This document shows positions 23,393 to 34,099 of a DNA stretch of 64,000 bases, piece after piece. Position numbers and translations under genes: made by a program. This DNA is from Zizania palustris (lineage: Eukaryota; Streptophyta; Magnoliopsida; Poales; Poaceae), in contig JAAALK010000284.1 in the NCBI GenBank assembly GCA_019279435.1, forward strand, positions 22,684,390 through 22,748,389, given 5' to 3'. Position 1 is the stretch's first letter, and every line of letters begins with the position of its first letter. Under the pieces are notes generated by a model. It was not told the DNA's origin. It was given only the letters and a program-made list of their open reading frames with translations, and ran no database searches.

Positions 23393-23887
23393 TGTTGGGG
23401 GGAAAATACTTCATCCCCAGAGCCGTTAAGATCAAAAGGAAAAGATAATTTATGCAGCTTCTAGGTAGAAGTTTGTCCCCAAGTTGATGAAGTTTCTGAG
23501 CCGAAGGGTCCTTCGAATCCCAATTCGAAGATACCCTCCGAGGGCTCCGTCTCTACAGTGGGAAACAACAAGACTGATGGGACGTCTGCCTTATCTATCT
23601 TCTTTGGATACATTTTACTATTTTAGCCCTATTAGGGGTACCGAAGAGTTTCCACTATGTCGGTTGTAATTGAGGGGTAAAAAGGTCTTTTCCTTAGAGT
23701 TTTTGCCTATAAATACCCCCTTTCTCACCCTGTAATAGGCATTGAATACTCAGATATTCAATACACAACTTCGAACTACTTCGAGCTATTATCCTATTCG
23801 GAGGCTTGAGATAGTTCACTTCACAAACTCATTGTTTGTTAGTTCTTAATCTTAGAGAACCTGTTAGCATAATCTTTTACGCCAACA
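23393..23887 (+). repeat. 5' LTR of element E
   Basis: 495 bases, TGTTGG...CCAACA. A TATA box (CCTATAAATA) lies near 23707-23716. Directly after it, GTTGGCGACG (23888-23897) is the candidate primer site of E. Confidence 0.85.
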
Positions 23888-23898
23888 GTTGGCGACGT

Positions 23899-24086
23899 TG
23901 TTGATAGCAAAAAATGGCATTAATGGCTAGATTATCAAAATATCGATTTTTGGTGATTTGGGCCGAAAGTACACATGTCCAGGGTCTGTCCGAAGCCCTA
24001 CAGGGCCGAAGTCCATTGAGCTATGGGCTCAGAAAGCTTCTAGCCAGCCCATGGGCTTTGGCCAGGAAGCCTTCGGAGGCCCACGC
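23899..24086 (+). repeat. LTR fragment F, left piece
   Basis: Starts TGTTGATAGCAAAAAATGGC exactly like the LTRs of D but differs from them further in, so it is a relative rather than a copy of either. It is split by element C at the duplication CACGC (24082-24086) and continues at 36038. Confidence 0.8.
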
Positions 24087-25740
24087 TGTAGAACCGAAAG
24101 TAGCGACCAGAGGGGGGTGAATGGGCGCCTTAAAAATTCTTTCGAATCAATGGCCTGCTCCCAATGCCCAACACACCTCAAAGACTAAGCAGCAAAGAAC
24201 GAACAGATTGCCTAAGTCTGCCGAGGAGGTTTGGTCTAACCTAGTTCGAGGAGGCTAAAGACCGAAGATGCTTCGAAGCTAAGTACAGAAGTATCGAAGC
24301 TAGCTTCGAACCGACTGCTTCGAAGCCTATCCTTCGAACAGAATACTTCGAACGCAATGCACACATAGACAACCTTCGAACGGAGAAGCGAAGGCTGACA
24401 CGCGACAGAGAAACCAAAACGAAGCCTACACTCTACCTTCGAACAAACACACCAAGGACCTTTGAAGAAGACGGATGCAAACACTGAGCGAAGTCTAACA
24501 GAAAGACAAGCTTCGAAGCCAACTTCGAAACCTGTCGAAGTATGGACTTCGAAAAGCTCGAGTCGGAGTACCTTCGCACAGACGTTCGAAGTATGAAACA
24601 CTGACAGTTCAAAAAGTACTTCGAAGCTAGCAACTCAGGACACAAAATGAAGTTCGAAGTTCAAACGAAGCCTTCGATTATATCAGATCGAAGCCTGCCT
24701 CACGGAGCTAAGGGGCTTCGAACAGATAGGGGGCTTCGCCAGAGAACAGCTAGAAAAGGGACTTTAGTCCTGTCAACTCGATCAAAAAGTTGTGCAGCAA
24801 AAGCAAGCTAGAGTACTAGTGTACTGTTGCTACAGGAAGTAGTACTACTTGCTACAGGCAAGAACTAGTACTCTTGACGAAGAATAGAAGCAACAGAGAC
24901 ACAAAACCCACGGAATAAAATCGTTGCGCACAACAAACGAAGCTTCAGATCCAGAGAAAACGCTGCAACACTCCACGATAAAACCAAGTAATAAAAACTC
25001 ACTGTATTAAGAAGAACAGAGAGAACGCAGGAATCCAAATGGAACGAACAGGAACCTGGCGGCGCATCAAACAGGAGAGGAGAGAGAAAGTGCAAGAGAC
25101 AAAATGACCCAAAGGAGTAAGTATTGATTTCAGCAAAAGGGTAGTCCAACCCTAGGGATTGGGGCCCTATTTATAGGCTGCCCAATGGCCTAGAATATTC
25201 CACCAGCCCCTTAGGGTTTTTACAGACGCTAAAATAAAGGAAAAGACTCTACTGCCCTTAGGAATTTTTACAGACACGACTGACTGACTGTGGGCCTAGA
25301 GATACAGATGACTTATCCGGAAGCTAAGTTTTCGTAGCGACTACGGCTTCTCTTCTGGACAGTCGGATACAAGATCAACGGTTGTCAGTTTTGCGCCGAA
25401 ACTGACAAAGCCTCCACCAGCTTTGCACCAGGTACCCGGATTGGGCTGGCCCGATTCCGCAGCTCTCTCAGCCCGGCAATCACTCACCGCCCGTGTACCT
25501 GAGTCAACCTTGGTCAACTGCCCAGTGGGTCTTCTACTGCTTCTGGCCCATGTACCCGGATTGGGTCAGCCCGACTTCGCAGCCTCCTCTGCCCGACAGT
25601 CGCTCGCTGCCCGTGTACTTGAGTCACACGCGGCCCATGAAACAGCAGATCTCTTCTTCTTCTGTCCTCTTTGACTATCGTTGACAATGACTCATCACTT
25701 CTGGAGCCATGAGGCCCACGCTATTCAGCATGGCTCCTCA
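24087..25740 (-). repeat. 3' LTR of element C, with a 278-base internal deletion
   Basis: Runs TGTAGAACCG...GGCTCCTCA. It lacks 278 bases present in the 5' LTR (34234-34511), with the six-base word AAGTCT at both borders (34228-34233 and 34506-34511) kept once at 24214-24219. TATA box TATAAATA on the minus strand at 25168-25175. Confidence 0.92.
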
Positions 25741-25751
25741 ATCTCCCCCTT
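25741..25751 (-). other. Polypurine tract of element C
   Basis: The minus strand reads AAGGGGGAGAT immediately before the 3' LTR, the priming site for plus-strand DNA. Confidence 0.85.
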
Positions 25752-27079
25752 GATGAGTGCATTGTCAACACTTCACTTCTTCAGCTCTTCAGAACCTGCG
25801 AATCAACTGTGGAAACATGAAAACAAAGCACAAGAAAAACAAAGAAGAAGAAAAAATAAGGTAAAAGTTTAACCCTAATGACCAAAAGCCGAACAAAAGC
25901 AAGAAGCGGTCATTATGGTTAACCAAAAGTAAAAGCTCAGAATGAGTGCGATCTCAGAAACATCAACAAGGATATCAAAAGTGTAAGTGAGACAAAAACT
26001 CCCCCTTGAACTCTTATCCCAGAATTTCTCCCCCTTGTTGACAAGTGAACTCATCAAACACTCAGAAGAGACACAGACTCCCCCTGAAATGCAACTCCCC
26101 CTCAAAATATGCAATGAATGCAACTGGGGTGCATGAGGAGTGTAGAAAGCATGCTTCTCAGATATGATTGACTGCAATTACAACATCTAACAAGTAGAGC
26201 AAAAGACATACTGTCTAAGACACATGGCATGATCAGTGCAACAGATGATATCTAAAGAAAGTCATTAGCACGCATTTTTCAGTTTTTGCAAACAAAAGCA
26301 TCACCACATTTTCCAATAAACAAGCAAGGTAAAGCATGAGATGCAGAAGCTAACTGATATCTACCAAGATAAGCTTTGTCCGAAACAAAGTGCTTCAGCA
26401 AACTTGTTGTCTTTTTAATTTTCAGGCTTTTTCATTTTCCCTTTTCATTTTGCCAAGGGTTATTTGCATGTCAAACCTTATGCTAACCGACCAAGTCAAG
26501 CCTAGGCCAGAACTAGACCATCAGAAGCTTAAGACATTTGGTCTTGACAGACACTACACTGTCCTAGTTCATACCAAAGTGCTATGGTACACAGTCCAGA
26601 ACAATGTAATGCGACAAAACAAACCCACTTGGATCTTTTCAAGTTATGCATAAAAAGGCATGGAATTTACATTTTTCTTGATTTTTATCATTTTTAACGC
26701 ACAGTTCCATGTTTTAAAGCAAAAAGATGTCAAGGTTGCATGTTGGCATCTAAGTCAGGAACTAGCTACCAGGCATGTTAACAGATAGCAAGAACATTCA
26801 GCCTACGCATGCTAGTTACCAGAAGCAATGGTGATCATGTTTTCAAGTTTAAAGCATAAAAGCCATGCATATGACAGATATCAGACATATCAAGTGAACT
26901 GGACCAAAGCATGATCATTGACAAGTATTCAAGAGCATGTACCAGCTAGAATAAGTAAAGCAGTTCAATCATATAACAGAAGCATCTCTAAAGTGTGATA
27001 TGTGAATATGCAAGTTATGAACACACACAAAAAGACTCAAGAAAAGAGTAAAGAAGAAAGAAAACTGACGCAAAATATC
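25752..27079 (-). other. Noncoding 3' region of element C with extra polypurine tracts
   Basis: About 1.3 kb between the pol stop and the 3' LTR with no open frame of note. Four more polypurine-tract-like words lie at 25999-26008, 26028-26037, 26078-26086 and 26095-26103 (CTCCCCCTTG or CTCCCCCT on the plus strand). Multiple polypurine tracts here are a published feature of Sireviruses. I see no envelope-like frame. Confidence 0.75.
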
Positions 27080-28570
27080 CTAGAAAGGATACACAACACC
27101 CAAATCCCCTCGCAAACGCTCAAAGGTAGACTGATCTAGGGGTTTGGTGAAAATGTCAGCCAACTGATGATGGGTATCAACATGAACAAGGTCAATGACA
27201 CCTTTCTCATATTGATCCCGCAGAAAATGAAAGCGCACATCAATGTGTTTGGTTTTTGAATGGAGACATGGGTTTTTCCCTACACTAATTGCACTGGTGC
27301 TGTCGCAAAACAAAGGAACTCTGGTAGGAACGAACAACCCAAAATCTCGCAGAGTGGAAATCATCCAAACCAACTATGAGCAGCAGCTAGCAGCAGCTAC
27401 ATACTCAGCCTCAGTGGTCGAAAGAGCAACTCCAGATTGCTTTCGAGAAGACCAAGATACAAGAGAAGAACCAAGAAACTGGCAAGTACCGAAAGTCGAC
27501 TTGCGATCCAACCGACACCCACCAAAATCGGCATCCGAAAAGCCAGATAAATCGAGAGATGATGAAGCTGAATAGAAAAGACCAAGATCGGGCGCATAAG
27601 TGAGATACCTGAAGATGCGCTTGACAGCCTGCCGGTGAGACGCACGTGGTGAAGACTGAAAACGCGCGCAAAGTGCCACGGCGAACTGAATGTCCGGTCT
27701 GGTCACCGTCAAGTACAATAGAGAACCGATCATCCCTCGAAACTCTCTCTCATTAACCTTGACGCCGCTCTCGTCCTTGTCCAAACCTCCAGACGTGCCC
27801 ATTGGGGTCATCTGCGGCTTCAATTCACCACCAAAGTCAAATTTTTTCAACATGTCACGAGTGTACTTACCTTGGTGGATGAAGGTGTTGTCCTTGGTCT
27901 GCTTGATCTGGAGCCCTAAGAAATACTTGAGCTCACCCATGAGGCTCATCTCAAACTCTCTTTGCATCTGCTCAGAAAACTTGGACACAAGAGAGTCAGT
28001 AGTATCGCCAAAGATAATATCGTCCACGTAAATCTGAGCGACTAAGAAATCTGAAGCATCTCTGAGCAAGAAAAGAGTTTTGTCCACAGAACCCATCACA
28101 AAGCCCTTCCCCAACAAAAATTGCTTTAACCGGTCATACCAAGCCCTGGGGGCTTGCTTCAACCCGTATAAAGCTTTGTGCAACTTAAAAACATGTCGAG
28201 GAAACTTAGGGTTCTCAAAACCGGGGGGCTGCCTAACATAAACTTCCTCCTCTATGAACCCGTTCAGAAAAGCACCCTTAACATCCATTTGAAAAAGCTT
28301 AAAACCCTTCGAAGCGGCAAAAGCTAAGAGAATATGAATGGACTCAAGACAGGCAACAGGGGTGAACGTTTCTTCAAAATCAATACCCTCTTTCTGGCAA
28401 AAACCATGGGCAACTAGTCGAGCTTTGTTGCGCACCACAACCCCATATTCACCTTGTTTGATCTTAAATACCCACTTGGTGCCTATGGGGCTGCATCCTG
28501 GTGGCGGCTCAACTAAAGTCCAAACCCGATTGCGGACAAAATTCTCAAGCTCTTCTTGCATAGCATTAAT
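27080..28570 (-). pseudogene. Element C reverse transcriptase and RNase H, two nonsense codons
   Basis: Read from 28570 downward, RT shows IGTKWVFKIKQGE, the motif-A stretch FQMDVKGAFLNG, LHKALYGLKQAPRAWYDRLK and the catalytic YVDDIIFG (about 28010-28035). RNase H shows GFSDADFGG, STTEAEYVA and then TKHIDVRFHFLRD and ADIFTKPLD before the stop at 27080. All expected catalytic residues are present. A TAG at 28571-28573 separates it from integrase (family residue is Trp), and a stop at 27374-27376 falls after AASCCS in RNase H. Otherwise the frame is open, about 490 codons. This is the best-preserved RT in the window. Confidence 0.9.
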
Positions 28571-30312
28571 CTAATTTGAATCAGAAAGAGCATGAGAAAC
28601 ATCTCTGGGCTCAAAAGATGCAACAAAAGCAGATTCAACAAACACAGCAAGAGAGGTAGATGAACGCAAAGTTCTCTCAGTCAAATCACCAATGATGAGC
28701 TCTGAGGGGTGATCACGCTGAACTGCTCGGGATCCTTGGTGATCTGAAGTCACCTCACCGGAGTCAGCAGCTGGCACCTCTGGACTCAACTGAGGGGGCT
28801 CGATCGTAGTGGAAGAAGTGATCAGAGGTCCACCCTCATCCTCAGTCGAAGTCTCAGAAGGTGCGGGCTCTACAGGGGGTGCAGAAGGCCCACCCTCATC
28901 AGCAGCTGGAGTATCCTCATTTTCCTCGAAGATGGACTCTCCGAGCTCATCATCACCAAAAAGCTCAAAAGAAGGAGTTAAAGAAGGCAAGGACTCATCA
29001 AATGAAACTTCGCAAGTCTCGACAAGCTGCTGGGTTTCGAGTTTCCAAACACGGAAACCTCGAGAATGCAATGCATAACCAAGAAAAACACCATCCCAGC
29101 AACGAGACTCAAACTTGTCCAAATGCCCTCCCTTCTTGAGCACAAAGCACTTGCAGCCGAACGCTCGCAAGTGGCTCACCTTGGGCTGTCTGCCAAACCG
29201 CAACTCATATGAGGTCTTACCTAGGTAAGCTCTAAGAAAAATGCGGTTGGCCAGATAGCAAGTTGTGTTCATGGCTTCAGCCCAAAAATGCCTAGGAGTC
29301 CTGTGGTCATCGAGCATCGTCCTGGCCATCTCGACTAGCGTGCGGTTCTTTCGTTCCACAACGCCATTCTGTGGGGGAGTGTAAGGAGAAGAAAACTGAT
29401 GGTCAAGACCTTGATCACTATAGAAACTGACGAACTGAGAATTTTTGAACTCAGAGCTATTGTCGGAGCGAATTGCTCGCATTCGACCATTGTTCTCATT
29501 CTTCAGCTTCAAAATTAGGTCATGAACAAACTGAAAAGTTTCATCCTTAGACTCCAAAAAGAAAACCCACGAGAATCGAGAAAAGTCGTCAACAATGACA
29601 AGTGCGTACCACTTCCCACCGACTGAACGTACCCGAGCTAGACCAACAGTGTCCAAGTGTAAAAGCTCGCCTGGATACAAAGTCATCACCTGAGTCACAT
29701 GTGAGTGAGAAGCGGCAACCATTTTCCCATGACGACAGGGATGACAAACTAGATCCTTCTCCATCTTAAGCTTGGGCAATCCTCGGATGAGGTCCATAGA
29801 GCTCAACCTGACTAGCAGATCAAAACTCAAATGACCTAATCTCCTATGCCACTTCCAGAGCTCAGAGGAGGATCCAGCAATCAAACAGCGAGAAGGGCCA
29901 AAAGAACTAGAGAAGTCAATTCGAAAAACTTTACCGAATGGTAAAATCTGGCAAATCAAAGACCCTCTAGAATCAAACATAGAAGAATTGCCCTTCTTAA
30001 AACACACTTCCAAACCATCCTCAAGAAGTTGCGAAACAGAAATCAAATTGAAGTTCAAATTTTTAACCAAAGCAACATTCTTCAAAGTGAAATGATGTGA
30101 AATGCGAATAGTGCCTATGCCACTTACCTTCCCTTGACCACTGTTCCCAACGTGATGTACTCTTTGGAGCTCGGGGGAGTGAGACTGGAGAACCATCTGC
30201 GATGTCCCGTCATGTGGCGAGAGCATCCTGAGTCCATGATCCAAACATCCTCTAGTTCCCGATCCTGCACAATCAGTGGCTGTAAGTGGGAGCAAATGGT
30301 TCGGCACCAGGT
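28571..30312 (-). pseudogene. Element C protease and integrase, one-base deletion
   Basis: The pol frame opens after a TAA at 30313-30315. The protease motif WIMDSGCSRHMTG is coded near 30215-30245, but one base is lost near 30149 (TTCCCAACG against TTCCCGAACG in A), which throws the protease out of phase with integrase. From there a ~520-codon frame runs to 28571 with WHRRLGH, CHPCRHGK, the DDE core (DTVGLAR, SDNSSEF where most relatives have SDNGTEF, and NGVVERKN), SYELRFGRQPKV and an acidic serine/threonine linker. It ends at a TAG where the family has Trp. Confidence 0.88.
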
Positions 30313-31004
30313 TTAGCAAAAGAGCTAAACCAGTGTCGAGCCATCTGCTCAAAAGACGGAAAGCAGAAATCATCATGAGAGTTTGGACCAAAATGCGTCT
30401 CAAAGAGCGGTCCTTGGTTCTGCCTAAACCTGCGGCCACGAGGTCCAAGACCATAGCCAACACGGCCTGGAACTCTGCCGGAACGAACACCACCATCTGG
30501 AGTACGGGCATGAAAGCCGTCTCCTCTACCACCACCTACACAACGCGGCCTGGCCTCCAGCCTCTCCCTGCGTCGAGGAACACGCAGCCTACCACCCTGC
30601 TGGTAGAACTGCTCCTGATCACCACGAGCTCTCTCTGCTCTCTCAACCCGCTTCCTCCCGAAGCAAAACTCCGCAAGATGCTCGTCTCTCTGACAGTACT
30701 CACAATGATAAGTGGGCTTCTTGGGATGTGGTTGAGGCTTGGGATGTTTGGGCTTGGTGATGTTAGGTGTAGTCTTCTTGGGTTGAGAAGGTCCAGGAAG
30801 AGAGTCTAGAGAAGAGTGGAGGTGTTTGGGCTTTGGAACCCAAATGGGCTTCTTAGGTGGAGCTTTGGGTGGTTCATGGATCACTCCATCCTTGGGCTGA
30901 CAAGCCTGGGAAGACTCAGTGAAATGGGTCTTGGGATATCTCTGCTCAGGAGTCATTTTACTCCACTCCACTGCCCGGCTAATGGCACTCTCAAAGTTAG
31001 CCTT

Positions 31005-32011
31005 TGTTGGAACAATTGCGTTAGTTCCAGCAGGTTTTTCTGTGGTGGAGTACGATGTGGAGAATGAACCTCGATGGGTTCTCACAGGGAGAGATAGGGT
31101 TTATACTGGTTCGGGCCTCCCCTAGGGGATAATAACCCTACGTCCAGTTTGTAGTGGATTTGGCATGGTGTGCCTTGATGTGAAGAGGATAACTCCAGGG
31201 TCTCATGGCCCCCTGGAGCATGTGTCCCGCTACAAGGGCTTGGCCCTGCTTTTATAGGCACGCAGGCCAGAGGAAAAGACTGGGATGCCCCCCTATGAGC
31301 CCTTGGCTCATAGGGGCAGAGAGGGGAAAAGGAGCTAGCTACGGTACAAAAGGTGCCAGGCAACTTTACCGCTTTACTGACATGTCAGGCTGCGCCAGGC
31401 TTTGACCAGCTAAAAGGTATACCGAAGGCAGAGGCTGGGGGGAAGGCTTCGGAGTGCACCCCAGAGGGGAGCTTCGACGCATGCTCCAGAGGGCAGCCTC
31501 CGAACTGGACTCCAGAGGGCGGCCTCCGAACTGGACTCCGGAGGGCGGCCTCAGGACTAGACTCCGGAGGGTGACCTCCGGGCTTGGCTCTCCGGGCTGG
31601 ACTCCGGAGGGTGGCCTCCGGGCTGAACTCCCGGGGGCGGCCTCCGGGCTTGGATCTCGGAGGGTGGCCTCCGGACTTGGCTTTCGGAGGACGGCCTCCG
31701 GACCGGACTCCGGAGGGCGGCCTCCGAACTGGACTCCGGAGGGTGGCCTCCGGGCTGAACTCCGGAGGGCGGCCTCCGGGCTTGGCTCTCGGAGGGTGGC
31801 CTCCGGACTCTCGCCAGGGGCCGAATCGGGGGCTTCGAGCCAGACCTCCTGGTTTGAAGGCTTCGAAGCTACAGGCCCGAAAGGCACCTTGGGACCTGGG
31901 AACAACACTTAGATAGAAAAATAGGCTCCGACAGTGCTAGGCCCTAGGCCGAAGGCTGTCGGAGGCTGACGTCATTTGGCCCCTGTTTAAGGGAAATATA
32001 TTCCCCCAACA
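31005..32011 (-). repeat. Solo LTR inside element C gag
   Basis: 1007 bases, TGTTGGAACA...CCCCCAACA, with target duplications GCCTT at 31000-31004 and 32012-32016. The uninterrupted site is seen in element A (GTCAGCCTTGGTGTAGG). A TATA box on the minus strand (CTATAAAAG, 31249-31257) gives the orientation. It carries a GC-rich minisatellite (about 31490-31810). The start TGTTGGGGG on the minus strand resembles the LTRs of E, suggesting a gypsy family. Confidence 0.9.
31490..31812. repeat. GC-rich minisatellite in the solo LTR
   Basis: About ten imperfect copies of a ~30-34 base unit built on GGACTCCGGAGGGCGGCCTC and variants. Several frames stay open on both strands because the unit lacks stops. 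No conserved protein is suggested. Confidence 0.85.
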
Positions 32012-34085
32012 GCCTTGGTGTAGGTGTAACCTACCCCAAACCCATCCTACCTCTTAAACTGCTGGATCATCATGCCGAGCTGTGGCTCTCTAGCACTGAT
32101 CCAACTCAGGATAGAACGAAGGTAAAAGTTCTCATTCTGAGAATCAGCTAGCTCCTCTCTCAAGGAAGCTAGAACCTTCACCTGAGACAAGCAGGTCTCA
32201 CACTCACTCTCTACTTGGACAGACTTTTCAGCTTTCAGCTTGATTAATTCCATTCTAAGAGACAGACAGTTCTCACAGACAGTGGGTGGAACTGATAGAG
32301 TCTCAAGCTCTAGCCTAGTCTGCGCAAGCTCAGCTCTCAACCTCTCCAAATCACCCAAATGCTCATCGCCCTTAGATTTCAGCTCAGCTAAGGCAGCTAG
32401 ATGAGATGGGCAATGAACACAGGGTGCGACGACAGTGACTTGAGCATCTTTTAGCTCCAGCTGAGCGCTTTCAAGATCAATGGCCAAAACGTCCCTCTCA
32501 TCAACCCTTTCTGTGTACTTGGACTTCAGAGTCAACAAGTCACACAGAAGCACCTCACACTTCGGGCACTCACTGCTATCACCCAAGCAAGGGGAAGAAG
32601 ATAGACTCTCAATTCTACCATTGGCTATGGCAAGCTCACTCTCTAACTCATCTATCCTCTTCTTGGCCCCCCTAAGCAGTTTTTCCCGATATTTCAACTC
32701 CTGACGATTGCTCTCAAGTAAATCAACGATTTCTCGCTCATAGGATGATACCTTTTCGTCGTCATCGTCGGAGTTGTCGGAGGAGCTCTTCTCTTCCTTA
32801 TCCCCAAGAGCCATTGAACAGAAGCTCTTGCGGGATCTTCGGCGCTGGTGTGAGCGGCTCTTTGGCTTGTCCCCGAAAGCCACGAAGCAGAGGCCCGCCG
32901 GATCGTCCTTGTCCTTCCCCTTCCTGATGATGATCTCCTCATCGCTTGAGCTCGATGAAGAGGAAGAAGACGTGGACTGCTTGGAGTAGCTTTTCTCCAT
33001 CTCGGCGAAGAAGGCCTTGTCGCGCTTCTTGTTCTCTCGCCGGTAGTCCTTCAGGGCCTTCTTGAAGAATCTGGTCTTCGGCTTGCCCTTGTTGAAGGAA
33101 GAGCTGTTGTGCTTTCCGGAGTCGTGGAAGCCACCACCGGTGCCCTTTTTGTATCTATTGCGCTTGGGCAGTCGACGATGAAGTGTCCTGGATCACCACA
33201 CTCAAAGCATCCGGATTTTGTGCCGTGTCTTTTGAACATTCTCTTGTCATAGACACGACGCACCCGGTTGTTAAAAAGACACAAATCATCATCACCCAAC
33301 AACTCTAGCTGATCCTTAGTGATAGACATCAAAGAGAACCCAGCACAACTCATAGAAGAGGGATCAACAGAAGGTGTAGCAAGGGCCAGAGATTTTGATC
33401 CAGAACCAGTGAGATTTGATCTCAGCTGGAGATCAACCTCAGTAGCCTTCAGCTTGCTAAACAACTCAGAAATGGTCAAGGTATCATAAGAAGTACTCTC
33501 AATGATAGAAGATACCTTGATCTCCCAGATCTTTGGGTCCAAGGTATGGAGAACCTTGAGCGTCTGCTCATGATCTGAGACTAACTGAGCACCCTCAGCC
33601 TTGTTGTCCCAAAGCTTGTTTATGATCGACTAAAAACGACCAAACAACGCTTCAACAGACTTACCCGGCTTCTGTGTGAAATTCTCATATTCACGCCGGT
33701 AGGTCTGATAGAGTCGAGCCTTGACCTATGCTGTTCCCTCATGGTGTGCCTTGAGGGTAGCCCAGATCTCTCTCATAGTGGAGAGATGGCTCACACGCTC
33801 AAACTCAGTGGGACCTAAACCAGAGAAAAGAATGTTCACAGCCTTACTGTTGCTCAGATGCTGAGCAATGATACCAGCAGTACCATGCTCAGCGACTGGC
33901 AATATGACAAACATGGTGTGAACGCAAATGTCCCAAATGTCCGAACCCTGGCTCATGAGATAGGCTTGCATGCGAGTCTTCCAATAGTTATAGCCATAGG
34001 CTTCCAAGGACGGGACCTTGCCAGGAGACGTCATGGTCACTACTAGGGTTTAGAACCGGTTAAGGTATGGAAAAACCCTAACCTC

Positions 34086-34097
34086 GCTCTGATACCA
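34086..34097 (-). other. Primer-binding site of element C (initiator-Met tRNA)
   Basis: TGGTATCAGAGC on the minus strand, two bases from the LTR end at 34100. Confidence 0.92.
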
Positions 34098-34099
34098 CT

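Larger units (their letters stand above)
30273..34040 (-). pseudogene. Element C gag, interrupted by a solo LTR
   Basis: Gag starts at the ATG at 34040 (same context as A). The UBN2 domain carries two TAG codons where A has CAG (about 33726-33728 and 33632). The first knuckle CFECGDPGHFIVDC lies near 33170-33215, with a frameshift right after it. The acidic and coiled-coil part is open from 33000 to 32047 (about 317 codons; cysteine pairs at intervals). A solo LTR splits the coding sequence at 31005-32011. The final part (31000-30273) has the second knuckle CEYCQRDEHLAEFC and an Arg/Gly-rich tail, ending at a TGA (30273-30275) that overlaps pol. Confidence 0.88.

Noticed and set aside
25752..27079. 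Possible envelope-like gene downstream of pol in C
   Set aside because: Some Sireviruses carry one, but this 1.3 kb has no sizeable minus-strand frame and many stops.
31454..31912. Overlapping open frames in the solo LTR inside C, and a CRISPR-like look of the repeats
   Set aside because: They are translations of a minisatellite; units touch each other without unique spacers, and a plant genome has no CRISPR arrays.
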